Source of the DNA: Pantoea sp.
GTDB lineage: Bacteria; Pseudomonadota; Gammaproteobacteria; Enterobacterales; Enterobacteriaceae
Direction: 5' to 3'
Length of the DNA: 64,000 nt
Assembly (NCBI RefSeq): GCF_028283705.1
Contig: NZ_JAPWKD010000022.1
Location: 186,001 to 250,000 of the forward strand
Part shown: piece after piece, positions 52,452 through 59,946 of the stretch
Layout: each line of letters opens with the position of its first letter
Position numbering within the stretch: position 1 is the first letter of the stretch
The notes under the pieces: generated by a model
What the model saw: only the letters and a program-made list of their open reading frames with translations
Told to the model about the DNA's origin: nothing
The model's database searches: none
Position numbers and translations under genes: made by a program

Positions 52452-53146
52452 TTCTGGCGCACGGACAGTTTGATGCCACAGCGGTACTGGAGGCGGCGCG
52501 CGCGATGAGCTGTGGAGAAACCGCCACCCATGATGGCCCGATCAAACAACATCCGAACGGCTGGGGCTTGTTGTGGCGGGAACAGGGTCATATTCGCACG
52601 CTGCACGGCACCGGCACTTTTGCCGATGCGCTGCCGGGTATTGATGTGGATCGTCTGCGTGGCCGCTTTCTCGCGGTACATGTGCGCCATGCCACGCTGA
52701 GCAAAAATCAGGGCATCGAATTTTCCCATCCGCTATGGCGTACCAGCGGCCAGACGCAGTGGCACATGATGCACAACGGCTTTCTGCCGACAGTGTATCA
52801 GCAGCTCGGCATGACGGAGTCACGCTTTGACTCGGCGGAATACCTGGAATATATGGTTGATCGCGCCACGCCTGCCGATTTCACCCGTGATTATCTGCGC
52901 AACAAGATGGCGCAGGTGGCCCCGGGCGGCAGCGCGGCCAATGCCATTTTTGTCACCCGCGAGAAAGCCTGGGCGTGGCAATGGCATCCCGATGACACCC
53001 CCTACCCGGATTACTTCACCCTGCACCACTGTCAGCATAACAACAGCACGTTTATCTCTTCTGAACCCATTGCAGCACTGGGCGCGGCGTCCACCTGGCG
53101 TCGTATGAGCAACCATGAACTTCATGAAATTCCTTTGTCGGAGTGA
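52439..53146 (+). CDS. Class II glutamine amidotransferase (EgtC/AsnB N-terminal type)
   Basis: A 235-residue Ntn-hydrolase. After loss of Met the N-terminal residue is Cys2 (MCRMILAHG), the usual nucleophile. HVRHATLSKNQGIEFSHPLW and WHMMHNGFL are the glutamine-site motifs of class II glutaminases. Such domains release ammonia from glutamine or, as in EgtC, cleave a gamma-glutamyl amide. No synthetase domain is fused, so a partner is expected; the PP-loop protein at the head of the operon is the natural candidate. ATG 52439 overlaps the ATP-grasp gene; the 2OG oxygenase starts six bases after its stop. Confidence 0.8.
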   Translation: MCRMILAHGQFDATAVLEAARAMSCGETATHDGPIKQHPNGWGLLWREQGHIRTLHGTGTFADALPGIDVDRLRGRFLAVHVRHATLSKNQGIEFSHPLWRTSGQTQWHMMHNGFLPTVYQQLGMTESRFDSAEYLEYMVDRATPADFTRDYLRNKMAQVAPGGSAANAIFVTREKAWAWQWHPDDTPYPDYFTLHHCQHNNSTFISSEPIAALGAASTWRRMSNHELHEIPLSE

Positions 53147-53152
53147 ACAAGC

Positions 53153-53953
53153 ATGGCCATTTTCAATCAGATACGCGTTATTAGCCCCAAAATGTTTGTG
53201 GAAAGTACCTGGCTGGATGACATTGTTACTGCGCGCGTACCGCTGCTGGTGCTGCGTAATTTCCTGACCCCGGAAGTGCGTGAAGCGGCGGTGGATGACC
53301 TGCAACTTTGCCGCGAAAAGGTGCGGGTATCCCACTACCCCAACGGTGCACTGACCACTCTTGGCCCCTATCTGGCGAAGCATACCGCTGCGCCGGAAAA
53401 CTATTTCACCGAACTGCGTGATATCCAGCCCGCGTTACCGCCGTCGCTGCACTGCCTGCGTGACCAGGTTTACAACTGGGTGAAACACGCTTTGCGGCTG
53501 GAAAGCCTGCAAACCGCCACCGATCCACAGCACGGCGATTACGCAGGTTCGATTGTGCGCTTCCATGCCAATGGCGTCGCTAATCCGCTGCATAACGACA
53601 ACATCGTACGCGATGCGGCGGGCAGCGGCCTGGTCGTGACCGATATTTTGCATCAACTGAGTTGCGTAGTGTGCCTCCAGGAATGCAACGCCGGGGGTGA
53701 ATTACGCATCTTTAATAAGAAATGGCAGCCGGTGGACGAGCGCTTTAAAACGCCCGGCGAACTCGGTTACCAGAGTGGCGTGGTTGAGCATTGCGAAACC
53801 TGCGAATTTTCGCCGCGCAGTGGCGATATCTATCTGTTTAATCCTGCTTTTTATCATGAAATTGATCGGGTGGAAGGCGATACGCGCATCACCATGGGCT
53901 TCTTCTTTGGTCTCACCGACAAAAAGATGAAGCACGCGATTGCCTGGAGTTAA
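53153..53953 (+). CDS. 2-oxoglutarate/Fe(II)-dependent oxygenase
   Basis: A 266-residue protein with a double-stranded beta-helix oxygenase signature. HND in NPLHNDNIVRD supplies the HxD iron ligands. The distal His is in FNPAFYHEIDRV, and the 2OG-binding Arg follows ten residues later (GDTRITMGFFFG). A prolyl-hydroxylase-like layout is likely. The enzyme would hydroxylate or otherwise oxidise an intermediate of the operon; the substrate is unknown. It is packed between the amidotransferase (6 bases) and the YbaK-type gene (28 bases). Confidence 0.78.
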   Translation: MAIFNQIRVISPKMFVESTWLDDIVTARVPLLVLRNFLTPEVREAAVDDLQLCREKVRVSHYPNGALTTLGPYLAKHTAAPENYFTELRDIQPALPPSLHCLRDQVYNWVKHALRLESLQTATDPQHGDYAGSIVRFHANGVANPLHNDNIVRDAAGSGLVVTDILHQLSCVVCLQECNAGGELRIFNKKWQPVDERFKTPGELGYQSGVVEHCETCEFSPRSGDIYLFNPAFYHEIDRVEGDTRITMGFFFGLTDKKMKHAIAWS

Positions 53954-53981
53954 CCCGAGGCCCGTCATACGAGGAGAAAAG

Positions 53982-54482
53982 ATGACAACCTTTGAGAAAG
54001 TGATCACCCAACTGGAGCAGCATCAGGCGGATTATCGTGTGATTGAGCATGAGGCCATCGGTCAGACCGATGTCATCAGCGCCATCCGGGGTAACGAGCT
54101 GAATCAGGCCGCAAAGGCGATGGTACTGGAAGTGACGATGCCGGAGGGCGCGGAGGCCCGTTACCTGCTGGCGATTGTGCCGGGTGATTGCAAAATTAAC
54201 TTCAAAAGCGCCGCCCGTGCCATCGGCGGCAAGAAATCGAGCTTTGCCGCTGCGGAAAAAGCCCAGGAGCTGACACAGTGCGTGATGGGCGCGGTGCCAC
54301 CCTTTAGTTTTGATGACCGGCTGGCGCTGCGTGTGGATTCACGCCTGCGTGATGTCGGTACGCTGTGGTTTAACGCCGGGTTGCTGGAACGTTCAGTGGC
54401 GCTGGATGTGAATGATTATTTTCGTGTTATCGGCGATGACTGCTGCGCAGAGATCGCCACCCCCGTGACGGCCACCGCCTGA
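53982..54482 (+). CDS. YbaK/ProX-type aminoacyl-tRNA deacylase
   Basis: A 166-residue single-domain protein of the YbaK/EbsC (INS) superfamily, freestanding enzymes that hydrolyse wrongly charged tRNAs. YRVIEHEAIGQTDVISAIRG, NQAAKAMVLEV with the conserved lysine, and IGGKKSSFAAAEKA are family features; GAVPPFSFDD resembles the substrate-binding loop. I start at ATG 53982 after GAGGAG. Located in a biosynthetic-looking operon, it may protect the host from an amino-acid analogue being placed on tRNA. It is clearly distinct from the housekeeping YbaK; the misacylated amino acid it clears cannot be inferred. Confidence 0.78.
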   Translation: MTTFEKVITQLEQHQADYRVIEHEAIGQTDVISAIRGNELNQAAKAMVLEVTMPEGAEARYLLAIVPGDCKINFKSAARAIGGKKSSFAAAEKAQELTQCVMGAVPPFSFDDRLALRVDSRLRDVGTLWFNAGLLERSVALDVNDYFRVIGDDCCAEIATPVTATA

Positions 54483-54502
54483 TCGCGGCAGAAGGAATTT
54501 TT

Positions 54503-55408
54503 ATGTCAGTCAAAGATCTCTTATTAGCCCTGTGTGTGGTACTCGCCTGGGGCGTCAATTTTGTGGTGATTAAGCTGGGGCTGCATGGCATGCCCCCCTT
54601 TTTGCTGGCAGGACTGCGTTTTACTCTGGTGGCATTCCCGGCGATCTTTTTCGTTAAACGCCCGGCCATTCCGCTGCGCTGGCTGGTGGTGTATGGCATG
54701 ACCATCAGTTTTGGTCAGTTCGCCTTTCTGTTCCTCGCCATCAAGCTGGGTATGCCAGCCGGCCTGGCATCGCTGGTGGTGCAGGCGCAGGCCTTTTTCA
54801 CCCTGATACTCGGCGCATTGCTGCTGGCGGAGAAACTGCGCTGGAACCATATCGTCGGCATTCTGGTGGCGACCCTCGGCATGTTTACCCTGGCAACAGC
54901 CGGGATGGAGGGGCAAACCACCGCAGGCATTACGCTCACCACCATGATGCTGACGCTGGCGGCGGCGCTGTCGTGGGGATTGGGCAATATCACCAACAAA
55001 ATTATTCTGCGTAACCGCAAAGTGCCGGTGATGTCGCTGGTGGTATGGAGTGCGCTGGTGCCGATGGTGCCGTTCTTTGCCTGCTCATGGTGGTTTGAAG
55101 GGCAAGAGACGATTGTCAGCAGCCTGATGAACATCTCGCTGCAAACCGTGCTGGCGCTGATCTACCTGGCCTTTGTCGCCACCATTATCGGCTACGCGAT
55201 CTGGGGCAATCTGCTGAGTCGCTACGAAACCTGGCGCGTGGCACCGCTGTCGCTGCTGGTACCGGTGGTGGGGATTCTCAGTGCCGCGTTGATTTTGGGG
55301 GAAACCCTGTCAGCGCAGCAAATGCTGGGGGCATCGGTGATTATTCTCGGTCTGCTGATTAATGTGTTTGGTGGGATGGTGAGCCAGCGATTTCTGGTGA
55401 GGACCTGA
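54503..55408 (+). CDS. eamA: EamA-type exporter (O-acetylserine/cysteine exporter-like)
   Basis: A 301-residue drug/metabolite transporter with ten transmembrane helices in two EamA repeats. It is close to E. coli EamA (YdeD) along its length: VVLAWGVNFVVIKLGLHGMP, GMTISFGQFAFLFLAI, GMPAGLASLVVQAQAFF, and RYETWRVAPLSLLVPVVGIL. E. coli EamA exports cysteine and O-acetylserine. It follows the YbaK-type gene by 20 bases and closes the operon, so it could export the product or a cysteine-like intermediate. It may instead be an ordinary eamA that happens to be adjacent. Confidence 0.85.
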   Translation: MSVKDLLLALCVVLAWGVNFVVIKLGLHGMPPFLLAGLRFTLVAFPAIFFVKRPAIPLRWLVVYGMTISFGQFAFLFLAIKLGMPAGLASLVVQAQAFFTLILGALLLAEKLRWNHIVGILVATLGMFTLATAGMEGQTTAGITLTTMMLTLAAALSWGLGNITNKIILRNRKVPVMSLVVWSALVPMVPFFACSWWFEGQETIVSSLMNISLQTVLALIYLAFVATIIGYAIWGNLLSRYETWRVAPLSLLVPVVGILSAALILGETLSAQQMLGASVIILGLLINVFGGMVSQRFLVRT

Positions 55409-55417
55409 CGCATCGCA

Positions 55418-55448
55418 GGGGTGTCGGGGTATGTAACCCCGCCACCCC
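55418..55448 (+). terminator. GC-rich hairpin after eamA
   Basis: Interrupted stem GGGGTG-TC-GGGGT / ACCCC-GC-CACCCC with loop ATGTA, starting nine bases past the eamA stop. It lacks a T-run, so it may be a 3'-end stabiliser or Rho-assisted terminator. The following gap to the AT-rich block has no gene. Confidence 0.6.
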
Positions 55449-55564
55449 GAATCACATTCCCCGTCCCCACAGTTGTCTTTCCTGTCGCTCTCAGCAGATC
55501 ACTGCGCCTCGTCGAAAAAATTAAATAACCTTTAAAAACATACAATTAAATATTGAGGCACAAA

Positions 55565-55602
55565 TTGTACTTTTACAATATCACTTTTGGTGCCATTATA
55601 CT
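55565..55602 (+). promoter_or_regulatory. Possible promoter and dyad of the AT-rich block
   Basis: TTGTACTTTTACAA at 55565-55578 is an inverted repeat (TTGTA / TACAA). It overlaps a possible -35 TTTACA (55572); a TATACT at 55597-55602 could be the -10, at a long 19-bp spacing. A ribbon-helix-helix protein encoded downstream could bind the dyad. All of this is by-eye inference. Confidence 0.35.
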
Positions 55603-55623
55603 GAAAACTGACGAGGTGAAGCC

Positions 55624-55926
55624 GTGAAAATATCATGTCATCTGCAAAAGAGAATGTCGGAAAGAAATATATCTCTGGGAGTGATTAATTTAGTAATGTC
55701 ACTTGGCTCCTTTAGCGATAACAGCGAGAGATTGATATTAGATGAGAAGACATTGGCGTTAGCCATTCAATGCACCGATTCACTGAAAAAACAGTTAGTG
55801 TCTTTACAGCAAAAAAAAGGGGCAAGCGTCGCATTAACCGACGATCTGCTTATGACTTCATTTTTTCATTATGGTAAAAAAAATGCTAAAAATAAACAAA
55901 GACAAAATATTAAGCAATTCAGCTGA
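55624..55926 (+). CDS. Small protein, DUF4258-like, first gene of AT-rich block
   Basis: A 100-residue basic protein starting at GTG 55624 after GAGGTGAAG. The N-terminal HLQKRMSERNISLGVINLVM followed by SERLILDEKTLALAI and the late VALTDDLLMTSFFH resemble the DUF4258 pattern (His, Arg and a strand-rich core), a fold related to RelE/BrnT-type toxins. This is a weak recollection only. GC is far below its left neighbour eamA. Its last 56 bases overlap the next gene in another frame, and the overlap contains an A8 run. Function unknown. Confidence 0.55.
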   Translation: MKISCHLQKRMSERNISLGVINLVMSLGSFSDNSERLILDEKTLALAIQCTDSLKKQLVSLQQKKGASVALTDDLLMTSFFHYGKKNAKNKQRQNIKQFS

Positions 55927-56377
55927 CACTACCATTGTATTGCCGGTACCTCCACAAAAAATGAATTTAAAAATACATCGGGCAGACCTTAAATTCATCG
56001 ATGAATTGGCACTTAAAATTGATACAACAAGGTCGGCCATTCTCAACAATATCATCAGAAAGATTTTAATTGAAAAACTGAAGTCTGAAGTCACCGAATT
56101 TGATAGCCAGGTGTTATTAGCGATTGAAGCTGATAAGTTATCCTCGCAAAATATCATTGATGGCTGTAATGACCTGGAGGAGAGCTGGATATTTGAAGTT
56201 GCCAGGGCAGAAATCAAGCATGAAATTCTCTATAAGTATAATAACTTCAAATTGTCAGAGCAGGATCAATATACTGACATTCTCAGCAAAGAAGAGATCG
56301 CGTTAGAAAAACACTCTGATGAACATAATTTTTGTAAACAACTTATTGAGCAGAAACTGGTGAATAAAAATGATTAA
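55871..56377 (+). CDS. Ribbon-helix-helix-like protein, AT-rich block gene 2
   Basis: A 168-residue protein. Residues about 31-72 (MNLKIHRADLKFIDELALKI, then TRSAILNNIIRKILIEKL) have the strand-helix-helix pattern of CopG/MetJ-type DNA-binding domains. The C-terminal 90 residues are acidic and helical without a match. The start is uncertain: ATG 55871 or 55883 overlap the previous gene, and ATG 55961 would begin exactly at the RHH domain. None has a good ribosome-binding site, so translational coupling to gene 1 is likely. It ends overlapping gene 3 by eight bases. Confidence 0.55.
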   Translation: MVKKMLKINKDKILSNSADTTIVLPVPPQKMNLKIHRADLKFIDELALKIDTTRSAILNNIIRKILIEKLKSEVTEFDSQVLLAIEADKLSSQNIIDGCNDLEESWIFEVARAEIKHEILYKYNNFKLSEQDQYTDILSKEEIALEKHSDEHNFCKQLIEQKLVNKND

Positions 56378-56690
56378 GAATCAAATCGAAAAAATGAAGA
56401 TCAACGCAATTAAAGATTCTCGCGATCTTTACGAGACCGTATCAATTAAGATACCCGCTAAAAGTTATGCCATGCTCGAGTTATTAAGTCGTTTGAGCTC
56501 CGAACCTAAAACCTCATTACTTACCAAAGATATCTCTGAAACCTTATACCGGATTGTCGCTACGGAGAGTGAGGAAACTGATTTAATTGAGGAGATTATC
56601 AATAAAATCGATCCTCAATACTACCAGGAATCCTTCGTTGACCAGTTAATTAATAATAATATTATTATTCACTCCACTCCAGAGAAGTAA
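56370..56690 (+). CDS. Second ribbon-helix-helix-like protein, AT-rich block gene 3
   Basis: A 106-residue protein in which YETVSIKIPAKSYAMLELLS followed by SLLTKDISETLYRIVA again shows an RHH-like strand-helix-helix pattern, with an acidic C-terminal tail (EETDLIEEIINKIDPQYY). It overlaps gene 2 by eight bases (ATGATTAA) and precedes gene 4 by 19 bases. Two different RHH-type proteins in a row suggest a heteromeric or paralogous DNA-binding pair. Function unknown. Confidence 0.5.
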   Translation: MIKNQIEKMKINAIKDSRDLYETVSIKIPAKSYAMLELLSRLSSEPKTSLLTKDISETLYRIVATESEETDLIEEIINKIDPQYYQESFVDQLINNNIIIHSTPEK

Positions 56691-56709
56691 TTATCGACAG
56701 GGAATTAAA

Positions 56710-57582
56710 ATGCCTCTTGTATATATCACAAAATATTCTTTAATTAAGATTGGTGGCATCCTTGATATACCCTATGAAAGATCTCTCTCTGCCAGTAAAG
56801 CGATTCATACAATAATAGCGTCACATACAAAAGAAAAAATATTCAGCTCACCTGAACTTAAGGTAATGACGATGACGCTTGCGGTGAACGACATCCTTAA
56901 TACAGAAACTGCTGACAACATAAAAATAATGAATCAGAGAAAATCCGAGTTTCATTCACGTAAGCAAAGGGTGATTTTCTATCAGGACAGGCTAACTTAT
57001 CATTATTATAAAGATTGTCCAAATCTGCTGTCAGACTATAACAACTTCACCATCCCTGTTGAAATCCCTGAGCACAGAATAGAAGAGTATCGACAATATT
57101 TCATTAACAACATCGATACTTTTAACCGGAATGAAGAAGCTTACTATGCCCAGGCAAATGCTTTCTTTCGGGTTCATATGAGTCCGATTAAAAAAAGCCA
57201 CCACGCAAACAGTGGTAAGGAATCAGTTTCAAGCAATAATCTGCTGCAATCTTCAACAGATGAAGAGGACGGAAAATATATTGAAGAAGCGTTGTCTTTT
57301 TTTCAAACTTACAAAAAGACAATAAATAAATATGGTTATGCTTCTCACCTCAAAGAAAAGCTGCTCCAGGAAAATAAAATGTCTATTGAGGATTATAAAA
57401 TCATCACCGCATGGCATATTCTCAAGACGAATACCAAAAGCGAAATCATCAGCAAAATAATCAAAATAAATCAACACAGCGAACAATTATTTTCTGAGGA
57501 AGTGATGATAGCATTAGGGTTTCATGGTTGTGCGACATGTAAGACACTTAATGAAAAATCAATAAATAAAGCGCTGATTTAG
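56710..57582 (+). CDS. Unrecognised 290-residue protein, AT-rich block gene 4
   Basis: A 290-residue soluble protein with no family I recognise. The N-terminal 90 residues are mixed, then comes a tyrosine-rich segment (FYQDRLTYHYYKDCPNLLSD), a low-complexity serine/asparagine linker at about 160-190, and a helical C-terminal part. The end contains HGCATCKTLNE with a CxxC pair. No signal peptide or membrane helix is seen. It starts after AGGGAATTAAA and is the last gene of the block, followed by a hairpin. The linker between two folded parts suggests a two-domain protein. Confidence 0.55.
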   Translation: MPLVYITKYSLIKIGGILDIPYERSLSASKAIHTIIASHTKEKIFSSPELKVMTMTLAVNDILNTETADNIKIMNQRKSEFHSRKQRVIFYQDRLTYHYYKDCPNLLSDYNNFTIPVEIPEHRIEEYRQYFINNIDTFNRNEEAYYAQANAFFRVHMSPIKKSHHANSGKESVSSNNLLQSSTDEEDGKYIEEALSFFQTYKKTINKYGYASHLKEKLLQENKMSIEDYKIITAWHILKTNTKSEIISKIIKINQHSEQLFSEEVMIALGFHGCATCKTLNEKSINKALI

Positions 57583-57589
57583 TGGGAAA

Positions 57590-57622
57590 AGAACCGCAGT
57601 CCTTTGACAGGATTGCGGTTCT
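57590..57622. terminator. Hairpin between AT-rich block and ibpA
   Basis: Stem AGAACCGCAGTCC / GGATTGCGGTTCT (one G-T pair) with loop TTTGACA. In minus-strand reading it is followed by TTTTCCC, so it mainly ends ibpA, but it may also stop the plus-strand block. Confidence 0.75.
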
Positions 57623-57646
57623 GAAGGTGGCAGTTAACGCTGACTC

Positions 57647-58063
57647 TTATTTCAAAATTTCAATCCGACGCGGTTTCGCCTCTTCGGGGACGATGCGTTC
57701 CAGATCGATGCTTAACAGGCCATTTTCGAGGCGCGCATCGCGCACAATGATATGGTCGGCCAGCTGGAATTTTCGCTCAAAGTTACGCTCGGCGATGCCC
57801 TGGTACAGGTATTTGCGTTCCTGTTGTTCCTCGGGATGCGCGCCGCGCACAACCAGCATATTGTCGTGTGATGTGATATCCAGCTCAGTTTGAGCAAAGC
57901 CCGCTACGGCAATGGTGATACGGTAGTGGTTTTCGTCTACCAGCTCGACGTTATACGGAGGGTAGCCACCATTGGCCTGGTTCTGATTGGATTCCAGCAG
58001 GTTAAACAGACGATCGAAACCAATAGCAGAACGATAAAGCGGAGAGAGATCAAAATTACGCAT
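57647..58063 (-). CDS. ibpA: Small heat-shock chaperone IbpA
   Basis: IbpA is an Hsp20 holdase that coats heat- or stress-aggregated proteins. ATG 58063 (MRNFDLSPLYRSAIGFDRLF) gives 138 residues (E. coli 137). The alpha-crystallin domain (about 35-125) contains YPPYNVELVDENHYRITIAV and YLYQGIAERNFERKFQLAD. The C-terminal RRIEIL is the IxI anchoring motif. It is followed by a terminator, and no ibpB partner is present, as is common outside E. coli relatives. The 5' UTR and promoter carry heat-shock signals. Confidence 0.96.
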   Translation of the reverse strand: MRNFDLSPLYRSAIGFDRLFNLLESNQNQANGGYPPYNVELVDENHYRITIAVAGFAQTELDITSHDNMLVVRGAHPEEQQERKYLYQGIAERNFERKFQLADHIIVRDARLENGLLSIDLERIVPEEAKPRRIEILK

Positions 58064-58160
58064 ATTAGGACTCCTGATATTCAGCAAGTTTTGGCAACCT
58101 TCCACCATGGACAGGTTGTGCGGCCCGTTGCTCTCCCTGTCGGCAAAAGCAGCGTGACCT
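58064..58160 (-). promoter_or_regulatory. Probable ROSE-type RNA thermometer of ibpA
   Basis: The approximately 95-base leader of ibpA ends with TTGCTGAATATCAGGAGTCC. In ROSE elements a UUGCU stretch pairs with the AGGA of the ribosome-binding site and melts on heating. Upstream arms (for example ACCTGTCC / GGGCCGCAC region) could form the preceding hairpins. No folding calculation was possible. Confidence 0.55.
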
Positions 58161-58167
58161 TATCCTA

Positions 58168-58196
58168 AAAGTGGGTGCGGTTTTGTCGCTTTCAAG
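58168..58196 (-). promoter_or_regulatory. Sigma-32 heat-shock promoter of ibpA
   Basis: In minus-strand reading CTTGAAA (58196-58190) is followed after 14 bases by CCCACTTT (58175-58168), against the sigma-32 consensus CTTGAAA-N13-15-CCCCATnT. Transcription would start a few bases further and produce the thermometer leader. Confidence 0.75.
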
Positions 58197-58346
58197 TTTT
58201 CATCAGGATTTTCTTGCAGCAATTCTGATGAAATAGCATACACTCAGGAAATTATTCGCCTGAGAATCAGGACATCACCCCAGAGTGATGCGACGCAGGT
58301 GACACACTCCAGCCAGGGCCATGCCATGACTGAAGGGATGAAGACG

Positions 58347-58706
58347 ATGAATATAATGAAACGCTTTTCGCTGCCAGGCCTGTTGGTCTGCTGTGCATGT
58401 ACCACCTCCGGTTGTTCCAGCGTCATGTCCCATACTGGCGCCAGCCAGGGTTATTACCCCGGCACCCGCGCCAGCGCGGAAATGCTGACCGATGATCACA
58501 CCAGCTGGGCAATGAAACCGCTGGTCGCGATTGATCTGCCGTTCTCAGCGGTAATGGATACCATCCTGCTGCCGTGGGATTACTTCCGCCACGATGATGA
58601 CAAATCGATCGACTCACCACGTGAGCGCGTGCGGCAAAGCGAGAAGCTGGCCGGTACCCAGGCCAGCCTGTCCACCGCTGCCGCTATGCCCGCGGAAGCG
58701 CAGTGA
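58347..58706 (+). CDS. yidQ: YidQ/YceK-family lipoprotein
   Basis: A 119-residue lipoprotein of the YceK/YidQ family. The signal sequence runs to the lipobox TSGC, and the mature part begins CSSVMSHTGASQGYYPGTRA, nearly as in E. coli YidQ. AIDLPFSAVMDTILLPWDYF is the second conserved block. I start at ATG 58347, nine bases after AGGG; 58338 and 58299 are in frame but less likely. As in E. coli it is divergent from ibpA and next to yidR. The last 23 bases overlap convergent yidR. Function unknown. Confidence 0.88.
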   Translation: MNIMKRFSLPGLLVCCACTTSGCSSVMSHTGASQGYYPGTRASAEMLTDDHTSWAMKPLVAIDLPFSAVMDTILLPWDYFRHDDDKSIDSPRERVRQSEKLAGTQASLSTAAAMPAEAQ

Positions 58707-59946
58707 CGCAGAACAGCTGTCGCCAGCCGTTAACTTCTCGCATATACGCAATCTTCTGCCCATCTGGCGACCAGACCACCGCGTCACCGGATGGCGGCAG
58801 TTCACTGCGCGGCGTCAGTCGGGTGCATTTACCTGATGTCCACTCGCAGCGCATCACGCTGTTATCGCAGATAAAGGCGAGCGCCTCCCCGCCAGGATGC
58901 CAGCTAAAGGCTGACTGAATGCTGCTTTCCAGCTGCGTTACCTGCCGCGGCATCCCACCGTTGGGGGAGACTGTCCACAGCTGCACCACGCCGTTGTCAT
59001 CCGCCAGCAGAAAAGCAATGGCACTACCGTCCGGCGCAGCGCGCAACCAATGACGCGGCTGTAAAGCCAGCCCTTTGCTCTGGGTCACGCGGCGCTGCTG
59101 GACCCCGGCCGGTGGCGCAGGCAATTTATCCACGGTTCCCTGTAGCGGCACCGTTCCCGGCTTCGCGTAATCTGCCAGCGCATCCGGCAAATCCGCCACA
59201 AACACCTCCGGCACTTTGTCGCCGTTGGCCGCCCGCGTATCACCAATAAACGCAATGGCCCAGCGCTGCCAGCTGCCGTCTGGCTTTTGATAGCCACGAT
59301 CGCCAATCCAGCACTCCTCATACGCCCGATCGATTTGGTCGCTACCCGGCTGCGGGCAGCGCTGTGTCTGGCTAACCAGCACACAATAATGGCTGCCTTC
59401 GTATTCGCGTGGATGCTGCTTTGGCGGACACACCGGATGCAGCGGCACAGCAACACCGACGTTTCGCAGGTCATCGCGCACATCCTTTTCATGCATCACA
59501 TGATCGTTATAGGTGAAGCTGAGACGTGAACCATCCGGGCTGAAGACATGGACATGGGAACCGCCGCGCAGCGCGCCTGGTGTGTAGGGCGCGGTGATAT
59601 CACAGGCATCGAGATTTTCCGCGATACCTCGCTGCACAATCACGCCACGACGATGGTGGAAATCGTAATGCCAGTGCGCATCGGGACGTTCCGGGCCGTG
59701 AATGCAAACGTAGCGTGGCGGCAGATCCGGGCTGACGGTGACCACGCCAACGTAGGCACCGTCGCGTGCCTGATACAGCACTTCCACAGCGCCGCTTTGC
59801 ACATTAACGCGCTCAATGGTCAGGCTGGTAAAGGAAGCACCGGAAGGCCGGACATCAAACGCCAGCCATTGGCTGTCGGCAGTCCAGACGTTGATATTGG
59901 TGAGCTGGTGATGACGTTCTGCAAAGGTGAGTTGTTTTTCTGACAT
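58684..59946 (-). CDS. yidR: DUF3748 beta-propeller-like protein YidR
   Basis: A 420-residue protein of the DUF3748 family (E. coli YidR 415), with repeated WTADSQWLAFD, FSPDGSRLSF, FSWHPGGEALAF and VWSPDGQKIAYM motifs that indicate a TolB-like beta-propeller. RPDAHWHYDFHHRRGVIV and APYTPGALRGGSHVHVFSPD are strongly conserved. It resembles the oligogalacturonate-lyase-like propellers, but the catalytic activity is not established. No signal peptide is seen. It lies between yidQ and dgoT as in E. coli, where the region order is ibpA-yidQ-yidR-(cbrA)-dgo. Confidence 0.9.
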   Translation of the reverse strand: MSEKQLTFAERHHQLTNINVWTADSQWLAFDVRPSGASFTSLTIERVNVQSGAVEVLYQARDGAYVGVVTVSPDLPPRYVCIHGPERPDAHWHYDFHHRRGVIVQRGIAENLDACDITAPYTPGALRGGSHVHVFSPDGSRLSFTYNDHVMHEKDVRDDLRNVGVAVPLHPVCPPKQHPREYEGSHYCVLVSQTQRCPQPGSDQIDRAYEECWIGDRGYQKPDGSWQRWAIAFIGDTRAANGDKVPEVFVADLPDALADYAKPGTVPLQGTVDKLPAPPAGVQQRRVTQSKGLALQPRHWLRAAPDGSAIAFLLADDNGVVQLWTVSPNGGMPRQVTQLESSIQSAFSWHPGGEALAFICDNSVMRCEWTSGKCTRLTPRSELPPSGDAVVWSPDGQKIAYMREVNGWRQLFCVTALPRA

